This document shows positions 8,843 through 17,966 of a stretch of DNA of 64,000 bases, in pieces. Position 1 is the stretch's first letter. Each line of letters begins with the position of its first letter. The position numbers and the translations under genes are program-made. A model generated the notes under the pieces. The model did no database searches. It worked only from the letters and a program-made list of their open reading frames with translations, and was not told the origin of the DNA. This DNA is from CBDCFL01 sp965216135 (GTDB lineage Bacteria > Pseudomonadota > Alphaproteobacteria > Rhodobacterales > Rhodobacteraceae), in the NCBI GenBank assembly GCA_965216135.1, contig CBDCFL010000024.1:496001-560000 (forward strand), given 5' to 3'.

Positions 8843-9437
8843 CGCGCTGATGGTCGGACAGCGCCTGTTCGACGTAATCGAGGTGGTCGGTGGAAGCCTG
8901 ACGCGCCTCGGCCGGATCACGTGCCTGGAGCGCATCGTTAAGGCGGGCGTGCTGGGTGAGCAGCGCCAGCCGGGCATTACGCTGCTGAAAAATGATCTGG
9001 CGATTGTAGAAAACCCGCGCTTCAGAAAATCATACATCGAGCGCATCATGTGGAGCATGATGATATTGTGGCTGGCCTCGATGATCGCCAAATGGAACTC
9101 GGCATCCAGTGGCGGCCAGAGATTCCATATCGCGCCGAAAGGCGATGGTGTCGAACAGAGCCTCTGGATTGGTTGAGAACAGCCCGATCAGCGCCTCTGA
9201 AAAGGCCGATCCAAGCACATTGGCGACATAAACCCCGGCGCCCTGGCGGCTGACCAACAGTCCGCGTCCGGCCAGATCGGGGTCAATGCCTCGCGCAGGC
9301 TGGGGCGCGACACCGCAAAGCGTTCGGCCAGTTCGCGCTCAGCCGGCAGCTTGTAGGATGCCCCTTAGAATGAGCAGCTCGATTTGCCGGATGACGGAAG
9401 CGGACAGTTTTTCGGGGTCGATCTTCTGGAAGGGCAT
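8843..9437 (-). pseudogene. GntR/FadR-type regulator, multiply frameshifted and truncated
   Basis: The start at 9437 gives MPFQKIDPEKLSASVIRQIE, a typical FadR N-terminus. The frame then breaks and resumes as LPAERELAERFAVSRPSLRE (the winged helix). It breaks again to give SRQGAGVYVANVLG and later FHLAIIEASHNIIMLHMM. At least three frame changes are needed to read one protein. The far C-terminus is lost at the IS edge. It was probably once an FCD-domain metabolite-responsive repressor. Confidence 0.8.
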
Positions 9438-9519
9438 GGGCACCGCAGCGGCAATTTCGCGCCTTCAAGTCAAGCTAAGGCGTGCCGCGATCTCAAGGGA
9501 TATTCAGAATGTGGTTAAT

Positions 9520-9549
9520 GACGGTCCCGGGTGCGCCCCCGGAACCGTC
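9520..9549 (-). terminator. Hairpin after the OmpA-family gene
   Basis: GACGGTCCCGGG and CCCGGAACCGTC form a near-perfect stem just downstream of the OmpA-family stop codon. There is no T-run, so it may stabilise the mRNA end rather than act as a classical intrinsic terminator. Confidence 0.5.
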
Positions 9550-9560
9550 AGATTATGTGA

Positions 9561-10226
9561 TCAGCCGCGCGGGCGGATCACAATCTCGACCCGCCGGTTC
9601 TGGGACCGCCCGGTGGCGTTGAGGTTGGTTGCGACCGGATCGCTTTCGCCCCGGCCGACGGTGCGGATGCGGCCCGCCGACACGCCGTTGGCGATCAGGA
9701 TATTGCCGACCGCGGCGGCGCGGCGCCTGGACAGATCGAGGTTATAGCTGGCGGCGCCAACGTTATCGGTATGACCGGTGACGATGACATCGGAGCCCGG
9801 AAACCGCTGCAGCGAGCCTGAAAGCGCGCGCAGATCAGAGCGCAGCGCCGGTGCAATCGCGGCGCTGTCAAAGGCAAACAGGATGTCCTGGGGCATGGTC
9901 ACCACCAGCTCTGAACCGGTGTTGACGATCTGGATGCGGTCATTGGAAATATTTGCGTGCAGATCGGCGGCTTGCGCGTCGAGCCGTTTGCCGATCGCCC
10001 CGCCGGCCAGACCGCCGACGATCCCGCCGACCACTGCGGCGTTGCGCTTGGCACCCGGACCGGTGGCGCGCGATGCGCCAAAGATTGCACCGGTGATCGC
10101 GCCAATCGTCGCACCTTCCTTGGTGCGCTGGTTGGGGTCCTCGGCAAATGTGTCAATGCCGGTGCAGGCCGACACTATCATCGCACCGGCCAGGCCGGTC
10201 GCGAACAGGAGTTTCTTGGTTTTCAT
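9561..10226 (-). CDS. OmpA-family outer-membrane lipoprotein (YiaD-like)
   Basis: The start at MKTKKLLFATGLAG places a lipobox (IVSAC) at the expected distance, so Cys is lipidated after signal peptidase II cleavage. Residues 35-80 form a Gly-rich zipper (ATIGAITGAIFGA, VVGGIVGGLAGGAIG) that may span or associate with the membrane. The C-terminal 110 residues are the OmpA peptidoglycan-binding domain, with VTGHTDNVGAASYNLDLSRR and the NRRVEIVIRP ending. It probably ties the outer membrane to the cell wall. It stands alone. Confidence 0.9.
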   Translation of the reverse strand: MKTKKLLFATGLAGAMIVSACTGIDTFAEDPNQRTKEGATIGAITGAIFGASRATGPGAKRNAAVVGGIVGGLAGGAIGKRLDAQAADLHANISNDRIQIVNTGSELVVTMPQDILFAFDSAAIAPALRSDLRALSGSLQRFPGSDVIVTGHTDNVGAASYNLDLSRRRAAAVGNILIANGVSAGRIRTVGRGESDPVATNLNATGRSQNRRVEIVIRPRG

Positions 10227-10409
10227 TCTTAGCCTCATCAAATAAATGGCATGTCTCACCCGGGGCCACAGCTAAGCCAATCCAGCCTGTTATCAAATAT
10301 CAAACTGACGGTCGGCAGTTTCCCGCCGCATGTCATCGAATAACCCGCGCCGTTTTCGAATTCCGGTTTTCCGGTTTCCAGTCTTCTGGTTTGTGCGCGA
10401 GGCAGGTCC

Positions 10410-10451
10410 CGGCTCGGGGCCGGGACGGCGGGTGATGTGCAGTGAGTGCAA
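10410..10451 (+). repeat. 42-bp direct repeat, left copy
   Basis: A 42-bp sequence beginning CGGCTCGGGGCCGGGACGGC and ending GTGAGTGCAA recurs exactly at 10871-10912. The two copies bracket repeats R2 and R3. The sequence 10260-10409, upstream of the OmpA-family gene, has no other recognisable feature. Confidence 0.9.
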
Positions 10452-10506
10452 CCGTCTAAGACAATTGGCGCAGTGGGCTCAAGGACTGTCGGACCGCCAG
10501 CACCAT

Positions 10507-10592
10507 GCCCGGCAACAAGGCACGCAGCGCCGCAGGGCAGCGCCCGACCGCCGTCACGCCACAGGCGTGCTTTCAGCACGACGGTCGGGCGC
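10507..10592 (+). repeat. Dispersed structured repeat, copy R2 (short form)
   Basis: This copy has the opening modules only: CCCGGCAACAAGGCACGCAG, then GCGCCCGACCG, a CACGCC/GGCGTG hairpin, a GTGCTTTCAGCAC hairpin, and the closing arm CGGTCGGGCGC. The outer arms pair perfectly, so the whole copy folds as one long stem with two inner hairpins. Confidence 0.8.
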
Positions 10593-10625
10593 AGTCATGG
10601 TGCTAGGGTTGTCATGCTCACCTTA

Positions 10626-10831
10626 CCCGGAACAAGGCACGCAGTGCCGCCGGGCAGCGCCCGACCGCCCCGTCTCGCCAGAGGCGAGCCAATGTTTGGC
10701 GGCGCACCTTTGGTGCGACGGGCGGGCGCTTCTTCAACGCCTGCACACCCGAATGAAGGTACGATGTGGCGACACCATAAAGCGCAGACCTCATCTGTCG
10801 AGGTGCCCACCCGCGATCGGGCGCTGCCCTT
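10626..10831 (+). repeat. Dispersed structured repeat, copy R3 (full length)
   Basis: A full-length copy with all modules in order: CCCGGAACAAGGCAC/GTGCC hairpin, GCGCCCGACCGCCC, CTCGCC-AGA-GGCGAG hairpin, GCACCTTTGGTGC hairpin, GGGCGGGCGCT, ACCATAAAGCGCAGACCTCA, and the closing GCGCTGCCCT. It lies in the same orientation as R2. Confidence 0.85.
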
Positions 10832-10870
10832 TCGTTGCTGTGGCAAAAGCGGTTTGCGCTGTATCTGAGA

Positions 10871-10912
10871 CGGCTCGGGGCCGGGACGGCGGGTGATGTG
10901 CAGTGAGTGCAA
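10871..10912 (+). repeat. 42-bp direct repeat, right copy
   Basis: This is an exact repeat of 10410-10451, 461 bp away. It ends just before the stop codon of the Ogt/Ada-type gene. Confidence 0.9.
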
Positions 10913-10918
10913 ACCGAT

Positions 10919-11755
10919 TTAGGTGCCCTGATCGGCGCGCGCGCCTTCCCAGGCCAGCAGCGCGCGCTTGAGAGGCAAGCCCCAGTGATAGCCGCCCAGC
11001 GCGCCGGATTTGCGCAAGGCGCGATGACACGGGATCAGCCAGCTGACCGGGTTCTTGCCCACCGCGGTGCCGACCGCGCGCGCCGCTCGCGGGTTGCCGA
11101 TGGCGGCGGCAATCTCGGAATAGGTGGTCACCTGACCCGACGGGATTTGCAGCAATGCCTCCCACACCTTGATCTGAAACGGCGCGCCGATCATATGCAG
11201 CCGGGTCTGGCCGGACTGCCCAAAGGCCGCCTGCACCCAGTTGCCAAGTGCTGCCGCATCCTGGGTGAATGTCGCCTGAGGCCAGCGCGCTTGCATGTCA
11301 TCCATCGCCGCCTGATCGCCGGTCTCCTGGGCAAATGCCAGCCCGCAGATGCCTTTGTCTGTCCCCATCACCAATGCCCGGCCAAACGGCGAGTCAAACC
11401 ACCCATAGCGGATCGTCAGACCCTCGCCACGGCGGGCATATTCGCCGGGGCTCATCGCTTCCCAGTTCACGAACAGATCGTGCAGGCGGCTGGTGCCCGA
11501 CATTCCGACCTCATGGGCGGCCTCAAGCGTGGTAAAGCGCTCGGCCATCAGCGCCTTGGCGTGATCGAGCGTCAGATATTGCTGATATTTCTTTGGGCTG
11601 ACCCCGGCCCAGCGGGTGAATATGCGCTGAAAATGCGCGGCCGACATATCGAGTTTTCCCGCCAGTTCCTCCAGCGACAATTGCCGTCCGCCGGCGTCAT
11701 CGATGGTGTCCATCGCCCGGCGCACGACATTATAGTGATAGCCTGATTGTTCCAT
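10919..11755 (-). CDS. Methylated-DNA-protein-cysteine methyltransferase with AraC-type helix-turn-helix (Ada-like)
   Basis: The start was taken at MEQSGYHYNVVRRAMD (11755). Residues 5-105 are an AraC-type DNA-binding domain (LSLEELAGKLDMSAAHFQRI). Residues 190-275 are the alkyltransferase with the active-site motif PCHRAL and the helix-turn-helix QIPSGQVTTYSEIA. It removes O6-alkyl groups from guanine by self-alkylation. It lacks the N-terminal zinc domain of E. coli Ada that senses phosphotriester damage, so its regulator role is uncertain. It is divergent from nth. Confidence 0.9.
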   Translation of the reverse strand: MEQSGYHYNVVRRAMDTIDDAGGRQLSLEELAGKLDMSAAHFQRIFTRWAGVSPKKYQQYLTLDHAKALMAERFTTLEAAHEVGMSGTSRLHDLFVNWEAMSPGEYARRGEGLTIRYGWFDSPFGRALVMGTDKGICGLAFAQETGDQAAMDDMQARWPQATFTQDAAALGNWVQAAFGQSGQTRLHMIGAPFQIKVWEALLQIPSGQVTTYSEIAAAIGNPRAARAVGTAVGKNPVSWLIPCHRALRKSGALGGYHWGLPLKRALLAWEGARADQGT

Positions 11756-11916
11756 TGTTCTGGCCTGTAACATTTGTGCAAGAGACTAGGCGGCGTCAAT
11801 TGCGAAAGCGACCCGAAAGATGCGGCAAATGCCTCGCCAAGGCGCTGATCGGCGGTGCTAGGCGGGGCGCAATTCCGCTTGCCCCGGGGCCGCAAATTCC
11901 CGATACCCCCGCAAGC

Positions 11917-12561
11917 ATGGCACAGCAGTTGAATTACCCGACGATCCATGAGGTCTTTAGTCGATTTCGGAGCGCTGAGGCCGAACCAAAGGGCGAGCTG
12001 AATCATCTCAATGCCTATACGCTCGTCGTCGCGGTGGCATTGTCGGCACAGGCCACCGATGCGGGCGTGAACAAGGCCACCGCGTCGCTGTTCAAGCTGG
12101 CCGATACGCCGCAAAAAATGCTGGCGCTGGGGATCGACGGGCTGACCGAGCAGATCAAGTCCATCGGGCTTTTCCGCCAGAAAGCCAAGAATGTGATCAA
12201 GCTCAGCCAGATACTGGTCGATGAATATGGCGGCCAGGTGCCGTCCTCGCGCGCGGCGCTGCAATCGCTGCCGGGTGTCGGGCGCAAAACCGCCAATGTG
12301 GTGCTGAACATGTGGTTTGGCCATCCCGCCCAGGCCGTGGACACCCATATCTTTCGGCTCGGCAACCGCACCGGAATTGCGCCGGGCAAGGATGTTGGCG
12401 CGGTAGAGCGCGCCATTGAAGACAATGTGCCGGTTGAGTTTCAAAGCCATGCCCATCACTGGCTGATCCTGCACGGGCGTTATATCTGTGTGGCGCGCAA
12501 GCCCAAATGCGCGGCCTGTATCATCAATGATCTCTGCCCGTTTGAGGACAAAACCATATGA
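11917..12561 (+). CDS. nth: Endonuclease III
   Basis: A DNA glycosylase/AP lyase that removes oxidised pyrimidines. The helix-hairpin-helix LPGVGRKTANVVL with its catalytic Lys is followed by VDTHIFRL with the catalytic Asp. The C-terminal iron-sulfur loop has the four cysteines (CVARKPKCAACIINDLC). The start was set at MAQQLNYP (11917) because the open frame upstream lacks family similarity. The stop overlaps the next gene's ATG (ATGA), so both are co-translated. It is also next to the Ada-like repair gene. Confidence 0.93.
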   Translation: MAQQLNYPTIHEVFSRFRSAEAEPKGELNHLNAYTLVVAVALSAQATDAGVNKATASLFKLADTPQKMLALGIDGLTEQIKSIGLFRQKAKNVIKLSQILVDEYGGQVPSSRAALQSLPGVGRKTANVVLNMWFGHPAQAVDTHIFRLGNRTGIAPGKDVGAVERAIEDNVPVEFQSHAHHWLILHGRYICVARKPKCAACIINDLCPFEDKTI

Positions 12562-13553
12562 CCAAGCGCTTTCAGGTGGTGGGCATCGGCAATGCGATGG
12601 TCGACGTGCTGGCCAATTGCGACGATGCATTTCTGGCCGCAAGCGGCGTCGAAAAAGGCATCATGCAGCTGATCGACATGGAGCGCGCGGTTGATCTTTA
12701 TTCCCGCGTCGGCCCGGCGCGCGAAATGTCCGGAGGCTCAGCCGCAAACACCATCGCCGGTGCCGCGCAACTGGGCGGGCGCGTGGCCTATGTCGGCAAG
12801 GTGCGAGATGACCAGCTGGGCGCGATCTTTGCCCACGATCTGCGCGCCCAGGGGGCGGTTTACGAAACGCCATTTGGTGCCCGCGACAGTGCAGTCGAAA
12901 CCGGGCGCTGCATCGTGCTGGTGACGCCCGATGGCGAACGCTCGATGAACACCTACCTCGGCTGGTCGGAATATCTGGGCCCGGACGACATCGACGCCGC
13001 GATGATGGCGCAGGCCGATTGGATATTCCTGGAAGGTTACCGCTTTGACGGGCCTGACAGCCATGCCGCCTTTGCCAAGGCCGTTGCCGCCACCAAGGGC
13101 GCGGGCGGCAAGGTTTCGATCACGTTATCCGATCCGTTCTGCATCGAGCGCCACCGCGCGGCATTTGCCCGGATGCTGCGCGACGATGTCGACCTGTTGT
13201 TCGCCAACCGGGCCGAAATACTGTCGATGTATGGCGGCGATGACTTTGACGCGGCGATGACGCGCGCCGCATCTGAGGTGGAAACCGTAGTGACGACCGA
13301 TAGCGACAACGGTGCCTATATCGTCGCCGGCGCCGACCGCTGGCATGTGCCCGCCGTGCCCACCGGGGTTGTCGATGCGACCGGTGCGGGCGATCTGTTC
13401 GCCGGGGCGTTTCTGTGGGGCCTGACCAATGGCCATGAGCTGGAAACCTGCGGGCGCATGGCCAATCTGGCGGCCCATGAGATCATCGGCCATCTCGGCG
13501 CGCGGCCCGAGGCCGATCTGACCGCGCTATTTAGTAAACACGGGCTGATCTGA
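12558..13553 (+). CDS. PfkB-family sugar/adenosine kinase
   Basis: A 331-residue PfkB (ribokinase-like) kinase. The N-terminus has VVGIGNAMVDVLA, residue 55 onward the substrate motif MSGGSAANTIAGAAQLGG, and the C-terminus the anion-hole and catalytic Asp motif DATGAGDLFAGAF. The close relatives I know are annotated as adenosine kinases in alphaproteobacteria, but the substrate cannot be read from the sequence. It overlaps nth by 4 bp; this nth-kinase pairing is common in Rhodobacterales. Confidence 0.88.
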   Translation: MTKRFQVVGIGNAMVDVLANCDDAFLAASGVEKGIMQLIDMERAVDLYSRVGPAREMSGGSAANTIAGAAQLGGRVAYVGKVRDDQLGAIFAHDLRAQGAVYETPFGARDSAVETGRCIVLVTPDGERSMNTYLGWSEYLGPDDIDAAMMAQADWIFLEGYRFDGPDSHAAFAKAVAATKGAGGKVSITLSDPFCIERHRAAFARMLRDDVDLLFANRAEILSMYGGDDFDAAMTRAASEVETVVTTDSDNGAYIVAGADRWHVPAVPTGVVDATGAGDLFAGAFLWGLTNGHELETCGRMANLAAHEIIGHLGARPEADLTALFSKHGLI

Positions 13554-13657
13554 AAAAGCCCAGCCGCCACCGGGTCGTTTCTGTCGCATCGATCTGTCGC
13601 GTCTTTGATTGACGCCAAGCGCGGGGGCGGCCCAGCGCGAAGGCAGAGGAGGGAAAA

Positions 13658-14446
13658 ATGCGCGATATCATTGATCTGGATGCTTACCCCATCGATCACC
13701 CCGACAGCTCCGCTTACCAGGCTCTGGTCGCAAATTGTAAGGACGAGCTGGCGCGCGACGGCATGTTCAGCCTGGCGGGCTTTGTGCACCCGCACACCGC
13801 CGACAGCCTGTCCGCCGCTCTATTGCCGCGCTACAGCACAGAGTCGTTTCGCCACGCCCGCGCGCATAACATTTATTTTGAGAAATCCATCCCAGATTTG
13901 CCCGCCGACCATCCCGCACTGGCCGAGGTTGAAACGGTCAATCACACGCTCTGCGCTGATCAGCTGGATGCGACCGCGCTGCACCGCCTCTACGAATTTC
14001 AACCCTTCATCGACTTTCTGGCCGCAGTGATGGACAAGCCCGCCCTTTACCGCATGGACGATGCGCTGGCCCGGTTCATCGCCATGGCCTATTATCCCGG
14101 CGATGCGCTGAACTGGCATTTCGACCGGTCGGAATTTACCACTACCTTGTTGTTGCAGGCCCCTGATCAGGGCGGCGCGTTTCAATACCGGCCCGGTCTG
14201 CGCAGCGAGGATGACCCCAATTACGACGGCGTTGCCAGGCTGTTGCGCGGGCAGGATCCAGAGCTGAAAGAGCTGGTGTTGACGCCGGGCACGCTGAACG
14301 TATTTCTCGGTCGCAACACTGCGCACCGGGTCACGCCGGTTGCGGGCGACAAGGCCAGGCTGGTCGCGGTCCTGGGGTATTACGAAACACCCGGCGTGGC
14401 CTTCAGCGCGAGCGAAAATCTGGGTTTTTACGGGCGCACGGCGTAG
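13658..14446 (+). CDS. 2-oxoglutarate/Fe(II)-dependent oxygenase-like protein
   Basis: A 262-residue protein of the double-stranded beta-helix fold. The iron triad is visible as H154-F-D156 (LNWHFDRSEFTTTLLLQ) and H222 (GRNTAHRVTPV), with R233 (KARLVAVLGYY) as the likely 2-oxoglutarate anchor. An Asp at the second position points to hydroxylation rather than halogenation. It is preceded by GGAGGG. It stands alone, convergent with hemF, and no substrate is suggested by the context. Confidence 0.75.
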   Translation: MRDIIDLDAYPIDHPDSSAYQALVANCKDELARDGMFSLAGFVHPHTADSLSAALLPRYSTESFRHARAHNIYFEKSIPDLPADHPALAEVETVNHTLCADQLDATALHRLYEFQPFIDFLAAVMDKPALYRMDDALARFIAMAYYPGDALNWHFDRSEFTTTLLLQAPDQGGAFQYRPGLRSEDDPNYDGVARLLRGQDPELKELVLTPGTLNVFLGRNTAHRVTPVAGDKARLVAVLGYYETPGVAFSASENLGFYGRTA

Positions 14447-14489
14447 CGCAGGCCTGCGGCGCGAGTATTTGTCGAACAATGAAAGCGGT

Positions 14490-15371
14490 TCACACCCATT
14501 TCGCCATCGGCGGCAGGCTCATCAGCACCGCATCCGCGTCATGGCCTGTCGCAAGCCCGAATTTGGTGCCCCGGTCGTAGACCAGGTTATATTCCGCATA
14601 AAGGCCGCGGTGGATCAGTTGTTGGTCCTTGTCGGCATCCGTCCATTCGGTATTGCGGCGGCGGGTGACGATCGGAACGAAGGCGGGCAGAAAGGCGCGG
14701 CCAATGTCCTGAATGAAGGCAAAATCGGCCCGCCAGTCGCCGGTCGCATGATCATCGACGAATATGCCGCCGACACCGCGCGCGCGCCCCCGGTGGGGGA
14801 CATAGAAATACTCATCCGCCCAGGCTTTCAGCCGTGGATAATGATCCGCCCCGTGCCGGTCGCAATGTTCCCTTAGGGTGCGATGAAAATCTGCGGTGTC
14901 CTGGTCATATTCGATCGCCGGGTTCAGGTCAGAGCCGCCGCCGAACCACCAGCTGTGCGGTGTCCAGAACATCCGGGTGTTCATGTGTACCGCCGGAACA
15001 TGCGGGTTCTGCATATGGGCCACAACAGATATTCCCGACGCCCAGAAGCGCGGATCATCTGCCATCCCGGCCAAATCCTTGCGCGCCGCCATCGCCGCCT
15101 GAGCACGTGCGCCAAGCCGGCCATAAACGGTCGAGACATTGACGCCGACCTTTTCAAACAGCCGGCCGCCACGCATCACCGACATCCGCCCGCCACCGGC
15201 GTCAGACCCATCGTCTGATGCACGTCTGGTTTCGCTGACCTCAAAGCGCCCGGGTGCTGGCCCCGCCTCGTGGCTGTCTTCCAGCGCTTCAAAGGCCGCG
15301 ACGATCTGATCGCGCAGATCGCCGAACCAGCTGGCAGCCTCGGCCTTTTCGGCCTGCATTTCTTCGCTCAT
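14490..15371 (-). CDS. hemF: Oxygen-dependent coproporphyrinogen III oxidase
   Basis: It catalyses the aerobic conversion of coproporphyrinogen III to protoporphyrinogen IX in heme and bacteriochlorophyll synthesis. HemF hallmarks are GGGRMSVMRGG..FEKVGVN, VPAVHMNTRMFW, WWFGGGSDLNP, and YVPHRGRARGVGGIF..D, followed by RGLYAEYNLVYDRGTKFGL. The start was set at MSEEMQAEKAEAA (15371); a few upstream codons are open but not family-like. Confidence 0.95.
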   Translation of the reverse strand: MSEEMQAEKAEAASWFGDLRDQIVAAFEALEDSHEAGPAPGRFEVSETRRASDDGSDAGGGRMSVMRGGRLFEKVGVNVSTVYGRLGARAQAAMAARKDLAGMADDPRFWASGISVVAHMQNPHVPAVHMNTRMFWTPHSWWFGGGSDLNPAIEYDQDTADFHRTLREHCDRHGADHYPRLKAWADEYFYVPHRGRARGVGGIFVDDHATGDWRADFAFIQDIGRAFLPAFVPIVTRRRNTEWTDADKDQQLIHRGLYAEYNLVYDRGTKFGLATGHDADAVLMSLPPMAKWV

Positions 15372-15480
15372 CGTCCGTTTCCCGCCAAATCCGTTATCTG
15401 ATAACATACCCCACACTCTTTCCAAGCCCGTGCCAGCGGCCTATTTTGCCGCATATCCGAGGTCAAAAGGAGCGCTGAAC

Positions 15481-15858
15481 ATGCGCAAACTAATTGCCGC
15501 AACACTGTTGGGCCTTGCCGCCTGCGCCACCCCGCAAGAGCAGTGCATCGCCAATATCGGCAAGGAAATGCGTGTGATCCAAGAACTGATCCAAACCACG
15601 CGCGGTAATCTGGCGCGCGGATTTGCGTTTGAGACCCAGACGGTTTTCGTCAACACCGAACAGGTCTGCGGCCAGAATGCCAAGGGTGAGGACATCACCT
15701 GCACGATCCCGGTGGCCGAGGAGCAATCCGCGCCGGTGGCCATCGACCTTGTGGCAGAACAGGCTAAGCTTAACAGCCTGACCGCGCGGCATCGCGAATT
15801 GGTCGGCGCGCGCGACGGCAAGGTCGCCGCCTGTGTTGCGCGTTTTCCTGAGAGCTGA
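15481..15858 (+). CDS. Small predicted lipoprotein of unknown function
   Basis: The 125-residue product starts MRKLIAATLLGLAAC, a signal sequence with lipobox LAAC. The mature part has a Cys pair (EQCIANIGKE, QVCGQNAKGEDITC) and a C-terminal coiled segment (LNSLTARHRELVGARDGKV). No family was recognised. AGGAGCGCTGAAC precedes the start. From 15859 to 16465 there is no convincing gene. A weak minus-strand frame ends at 16126, and GAGTAAC (16318-16324) with GTTACTC (16333-16339) forms a small hairpin. Confidence 0.75.
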   Translation: MRKLIAATLLGLAACATPQEQCIANIGKEMRVIQELIQTTRGNLARGFAFETQTVFVNTEQVCGQNAKGEDITCTIPVAEEQSAPVAIDLVAEQAKLNSLTARHRELVGARDGKVAACVARFPES

Positions 15859-16465
15859 ACCGGGGGAATCGCATCTCGCCAGGGCCCCAGGCGCGCGCCG
15901 GTTCTGACCTGCTGGATGGCCCGGCGTTAAGACTTGTGGCAAGCAATGTGACTGGGGCCCGCCCGCATCTGTCATCATTGCGCCCGTAGCATTACAGGTC
16001 GTTCATCTGTGGGCTGGCCAGGCCGCACGGCGTCCGATTAAGGACAATTTTATTCAATCATGATTTCAGCAGGTTAACGAAATCTAAAACCGACAATTCG
16101 ACTTAATCTTGCGCGACTGGCCCGTTCATTTTTCGTCAACCGGAATTACGTGCCGCGCAAAATCCTGAAACGCATTGTTTCTGATATTCGCACCATATGC
16201 CCGATTGGCACCACCGAACTGCCCGAAGGCCACGCGATTATGTTCCTGTCGCTGAGAAGTGCCATCAGGCCCAAAGCGGCGGCAGTAAAGAGTATCAGTC
16301 ACAAGTGTGTTTGTTATGAGTAACGATTTACGGTTACTCTTGGGGCTTCCGGTAATTGTGCCAGGGCCTGCGCGTTGCGCCGGCACACCGGACGTCTCAA
16401 GAGTGCACCAACACCCCCACCGATGATCTAAACCGCAAGTGCTGGCGCGATCGGCGGGTCCGTTG

Positions 16466-17020
16466 TTAGTGCAGCTTCGCCTCGACTTCGCCAATCGCCT
16501 CATCGATCAGGCGGTCGCGGTGATCTGAACTCATCTTGTCGGCAATCACTTCGCCCGCGGCGGCCACCGCGACCTGCACGGCCGTATCGCGAACATCCTT
16601 GACGGCACTGGCCTGGGCCGAGGTGATCTGGTCCTCAGCCGCCTTGAGCCGGCGCGCGATCGAGCGGCGCAATTCCTGTTTGGCAAGCTCGGCGGCATCG
16701 GTGGCCTCGTCCTTGGCATGGGCGACGATGCGGTCGGCCTGCTCGGCGACCTCTTTTTGCTTGCGCTCGTAGGATGCCAGCAGCGCCTGGGCCTCTTCGC
16801 GCAGCGATTTCGCCTCGTTCAGCTCTTGGCGGATGCCCTCGGCGCGTTTGTCAAGCAGACCGCTCAACAGGCCGGGAACTTTGATGTAGAGCAGCACCCC
16901 GATAAAGATCAGAAACGCGATCAACACCACGAAATTGGTGTTGAACAGCGTAAAGAACGGCCCCGAAGCAGCAAGCGCCGGGCTCGCAGTGATGGTTAGC
17001 AAAATGGCGAGTTTTTTCAT
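16466..17020 (-). CDS. atpF: ATP synthase F0 subunit b
   Basis: The 184-residue stator subunit anchors F1 to the membrane. It has a signal-like N-terminus (MKKLAILLTITASPALA), one membrane span (FVVLIAFLIFIGVLLYI) and a long charged coiled coil. It is the last gene of the F0 operon, 4 bases after atpX. The cleavable-looking N-terminal segment is usual for this b type in Rhodobacterales. Confidence 0.93.
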   Translation of the reverse strand: MKKLAILLTITASPALAASGPFFTLFNTNFVVLIAFLIFIGVLLYIKVPGLLSGLLDKRAEGIRQELNEAKSLREEAQALLASYERKQKEVAEQADRIVAHAKDEATDAAELAKQELRRSIARRLKAAEDQITSAQASAVKDVRDTAVQVAVAAAGEVIADKMSSDHRDRLIDEAIGEVEAKLH

Positions 17021-17024
17021 GGGC

Positions 17025-17570
17025 CTAGCCTTTCAGACGAGCGTTGACCGCCGTGGTGATGGATTTGGCATCCGCCTTGGCACCCAGTGCCGTCACGATG
17101 TCGCTCGCCGCGTCGCGCGCAACCTCCTTAATCGCCGCGACCGCGCCTTTGCGAATTTCGGCGATGGCCTTTTCGCTTTCGACCGCCTTGACGGCAATTT
17201 CGGCATCGGCCTTGGCGATTGCCTTGTCCAGATCTACCTGAATTTCCGCCTTGGCTTCGGCGACAATACGGTTGGCCTCGGCGCGGGCATCGGCCAGCGC
17301 CTGATTATAGGCGTCTTCGGCCTCGACCGCTTTTAGCTTGAGGTCTTCGGCAGCGGCCAGATCGTTGGTGATCGTGCCCGCGCGCTCGGACAACACCGCC
17401 TCGATCCGCGGCAGGAAGACTCGGGTCAGGATCAGATAGATCAATACCAGCGTGATCAGCAGCCAGAATATCTGGTTGCCCATCCACTCACCGCAAAGCT
17501 GCGGCATCCCGATCGCGGCACCGTGGCTGTCAACGCAAAGACCCACAGCTTCGGTAGGAGTTTCGGCCAT
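17025..17570 (-). CDS. atpX: ATP synthase F0 subunit b'
   Basis: This second, diverged b subunit of 181 residues pairs with atpF to form a heterodimeric stator, as in photosynthetic and related alphaproteobacteria. It has one span (IFWLLITLVLIYLILTRVF) after a soluble 30-residue start, then a coiled coil rich in Ala, Glu and Lys. It lies between atpE and atpF. Confidence 0.92.
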   Translation of the reverse strand: MAETPTEAVGLCVDSHGAAIGMPQLCGEWMGNQIFWLLITLVLIYLILTRVFLPRIEAVLSERAGTITNDLAAAEDLKLKAVEAEDAYNQALADARAEANRIVAEAKAEIQVDLDKAIAKADAEIAVKAVESEKAIAEIRKGAVAAIKEVARDAASDIVTALGAKADAKSITTAVNARLKG

Positions 17571-17657
17571 CGTAATTCTCCTTGGAAACAGAGATTACAC
17601 CGGACGGTTTAGCACGTACTGCAACCGCCCGACGTCAAGGAAAGTTCGGCAGAAGGT

Positions 17658-17906
17658 TCAGACAGCGAACATCAGCAGCAGGGCAACCAGGAACGAGAAG
17701 ATCCCCAGCGCTTCTGCAAAGGCAATACCTATGAACATTGTCGCCAACTGGCCACCGGCCGCGGACGGGTTCCTCAGCGCCCCGGCGATGTAATTGCCAA
17801 CGACGTGGCCCACACCGACAGCAGCCCCGCCCATTCCGGTACAGGCCAGACCGGCGCCGATATAGGCCATGCCGGTTTGCAATGTTGTTGCGACTTCTAG
17901 TTCCAT
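17658..17906 (-). CDS. atpE: ATP synthase F0 subunit c
   Basis: The 82-residue proteolipid has two membrane helices. The polar loop is R45-N46-P47 and the proton-carrying carboxylate is E65 (GIAFAEALGIF). The N-terminal helix contains the Gly-rich packing pattern. Spacers of 60 and 87 bp on either side leave room for strong translation signals, as expected for the most abundant subunit; AAGGAG lies upstream of the start. Confidence 0.96.
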   Translation of the reverse strand: MELEVATTLQTGMAYIGAGLACTGMGGAAVGVGHVVGNYIAGALRNPSAAGGQLATMFIGIAFAEALGIFSFLVALLLMFAV

Positions 17907-17966
17907 GTTGGGTTCTCCTTGGGTGTTGGAATTGGTCAGATAGGTTTGTGGCGGGCGCGCCCGGGC

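Noticed and set aside
16126..16503. Minus-strand frame in the gap downstream of atpF
   Set aside because: Its end (ANIRNNAFQDFARHVIPVDEK) looks protein-like but the start overlaps atpF and no family was recognised; not strong enough to list as a gene.
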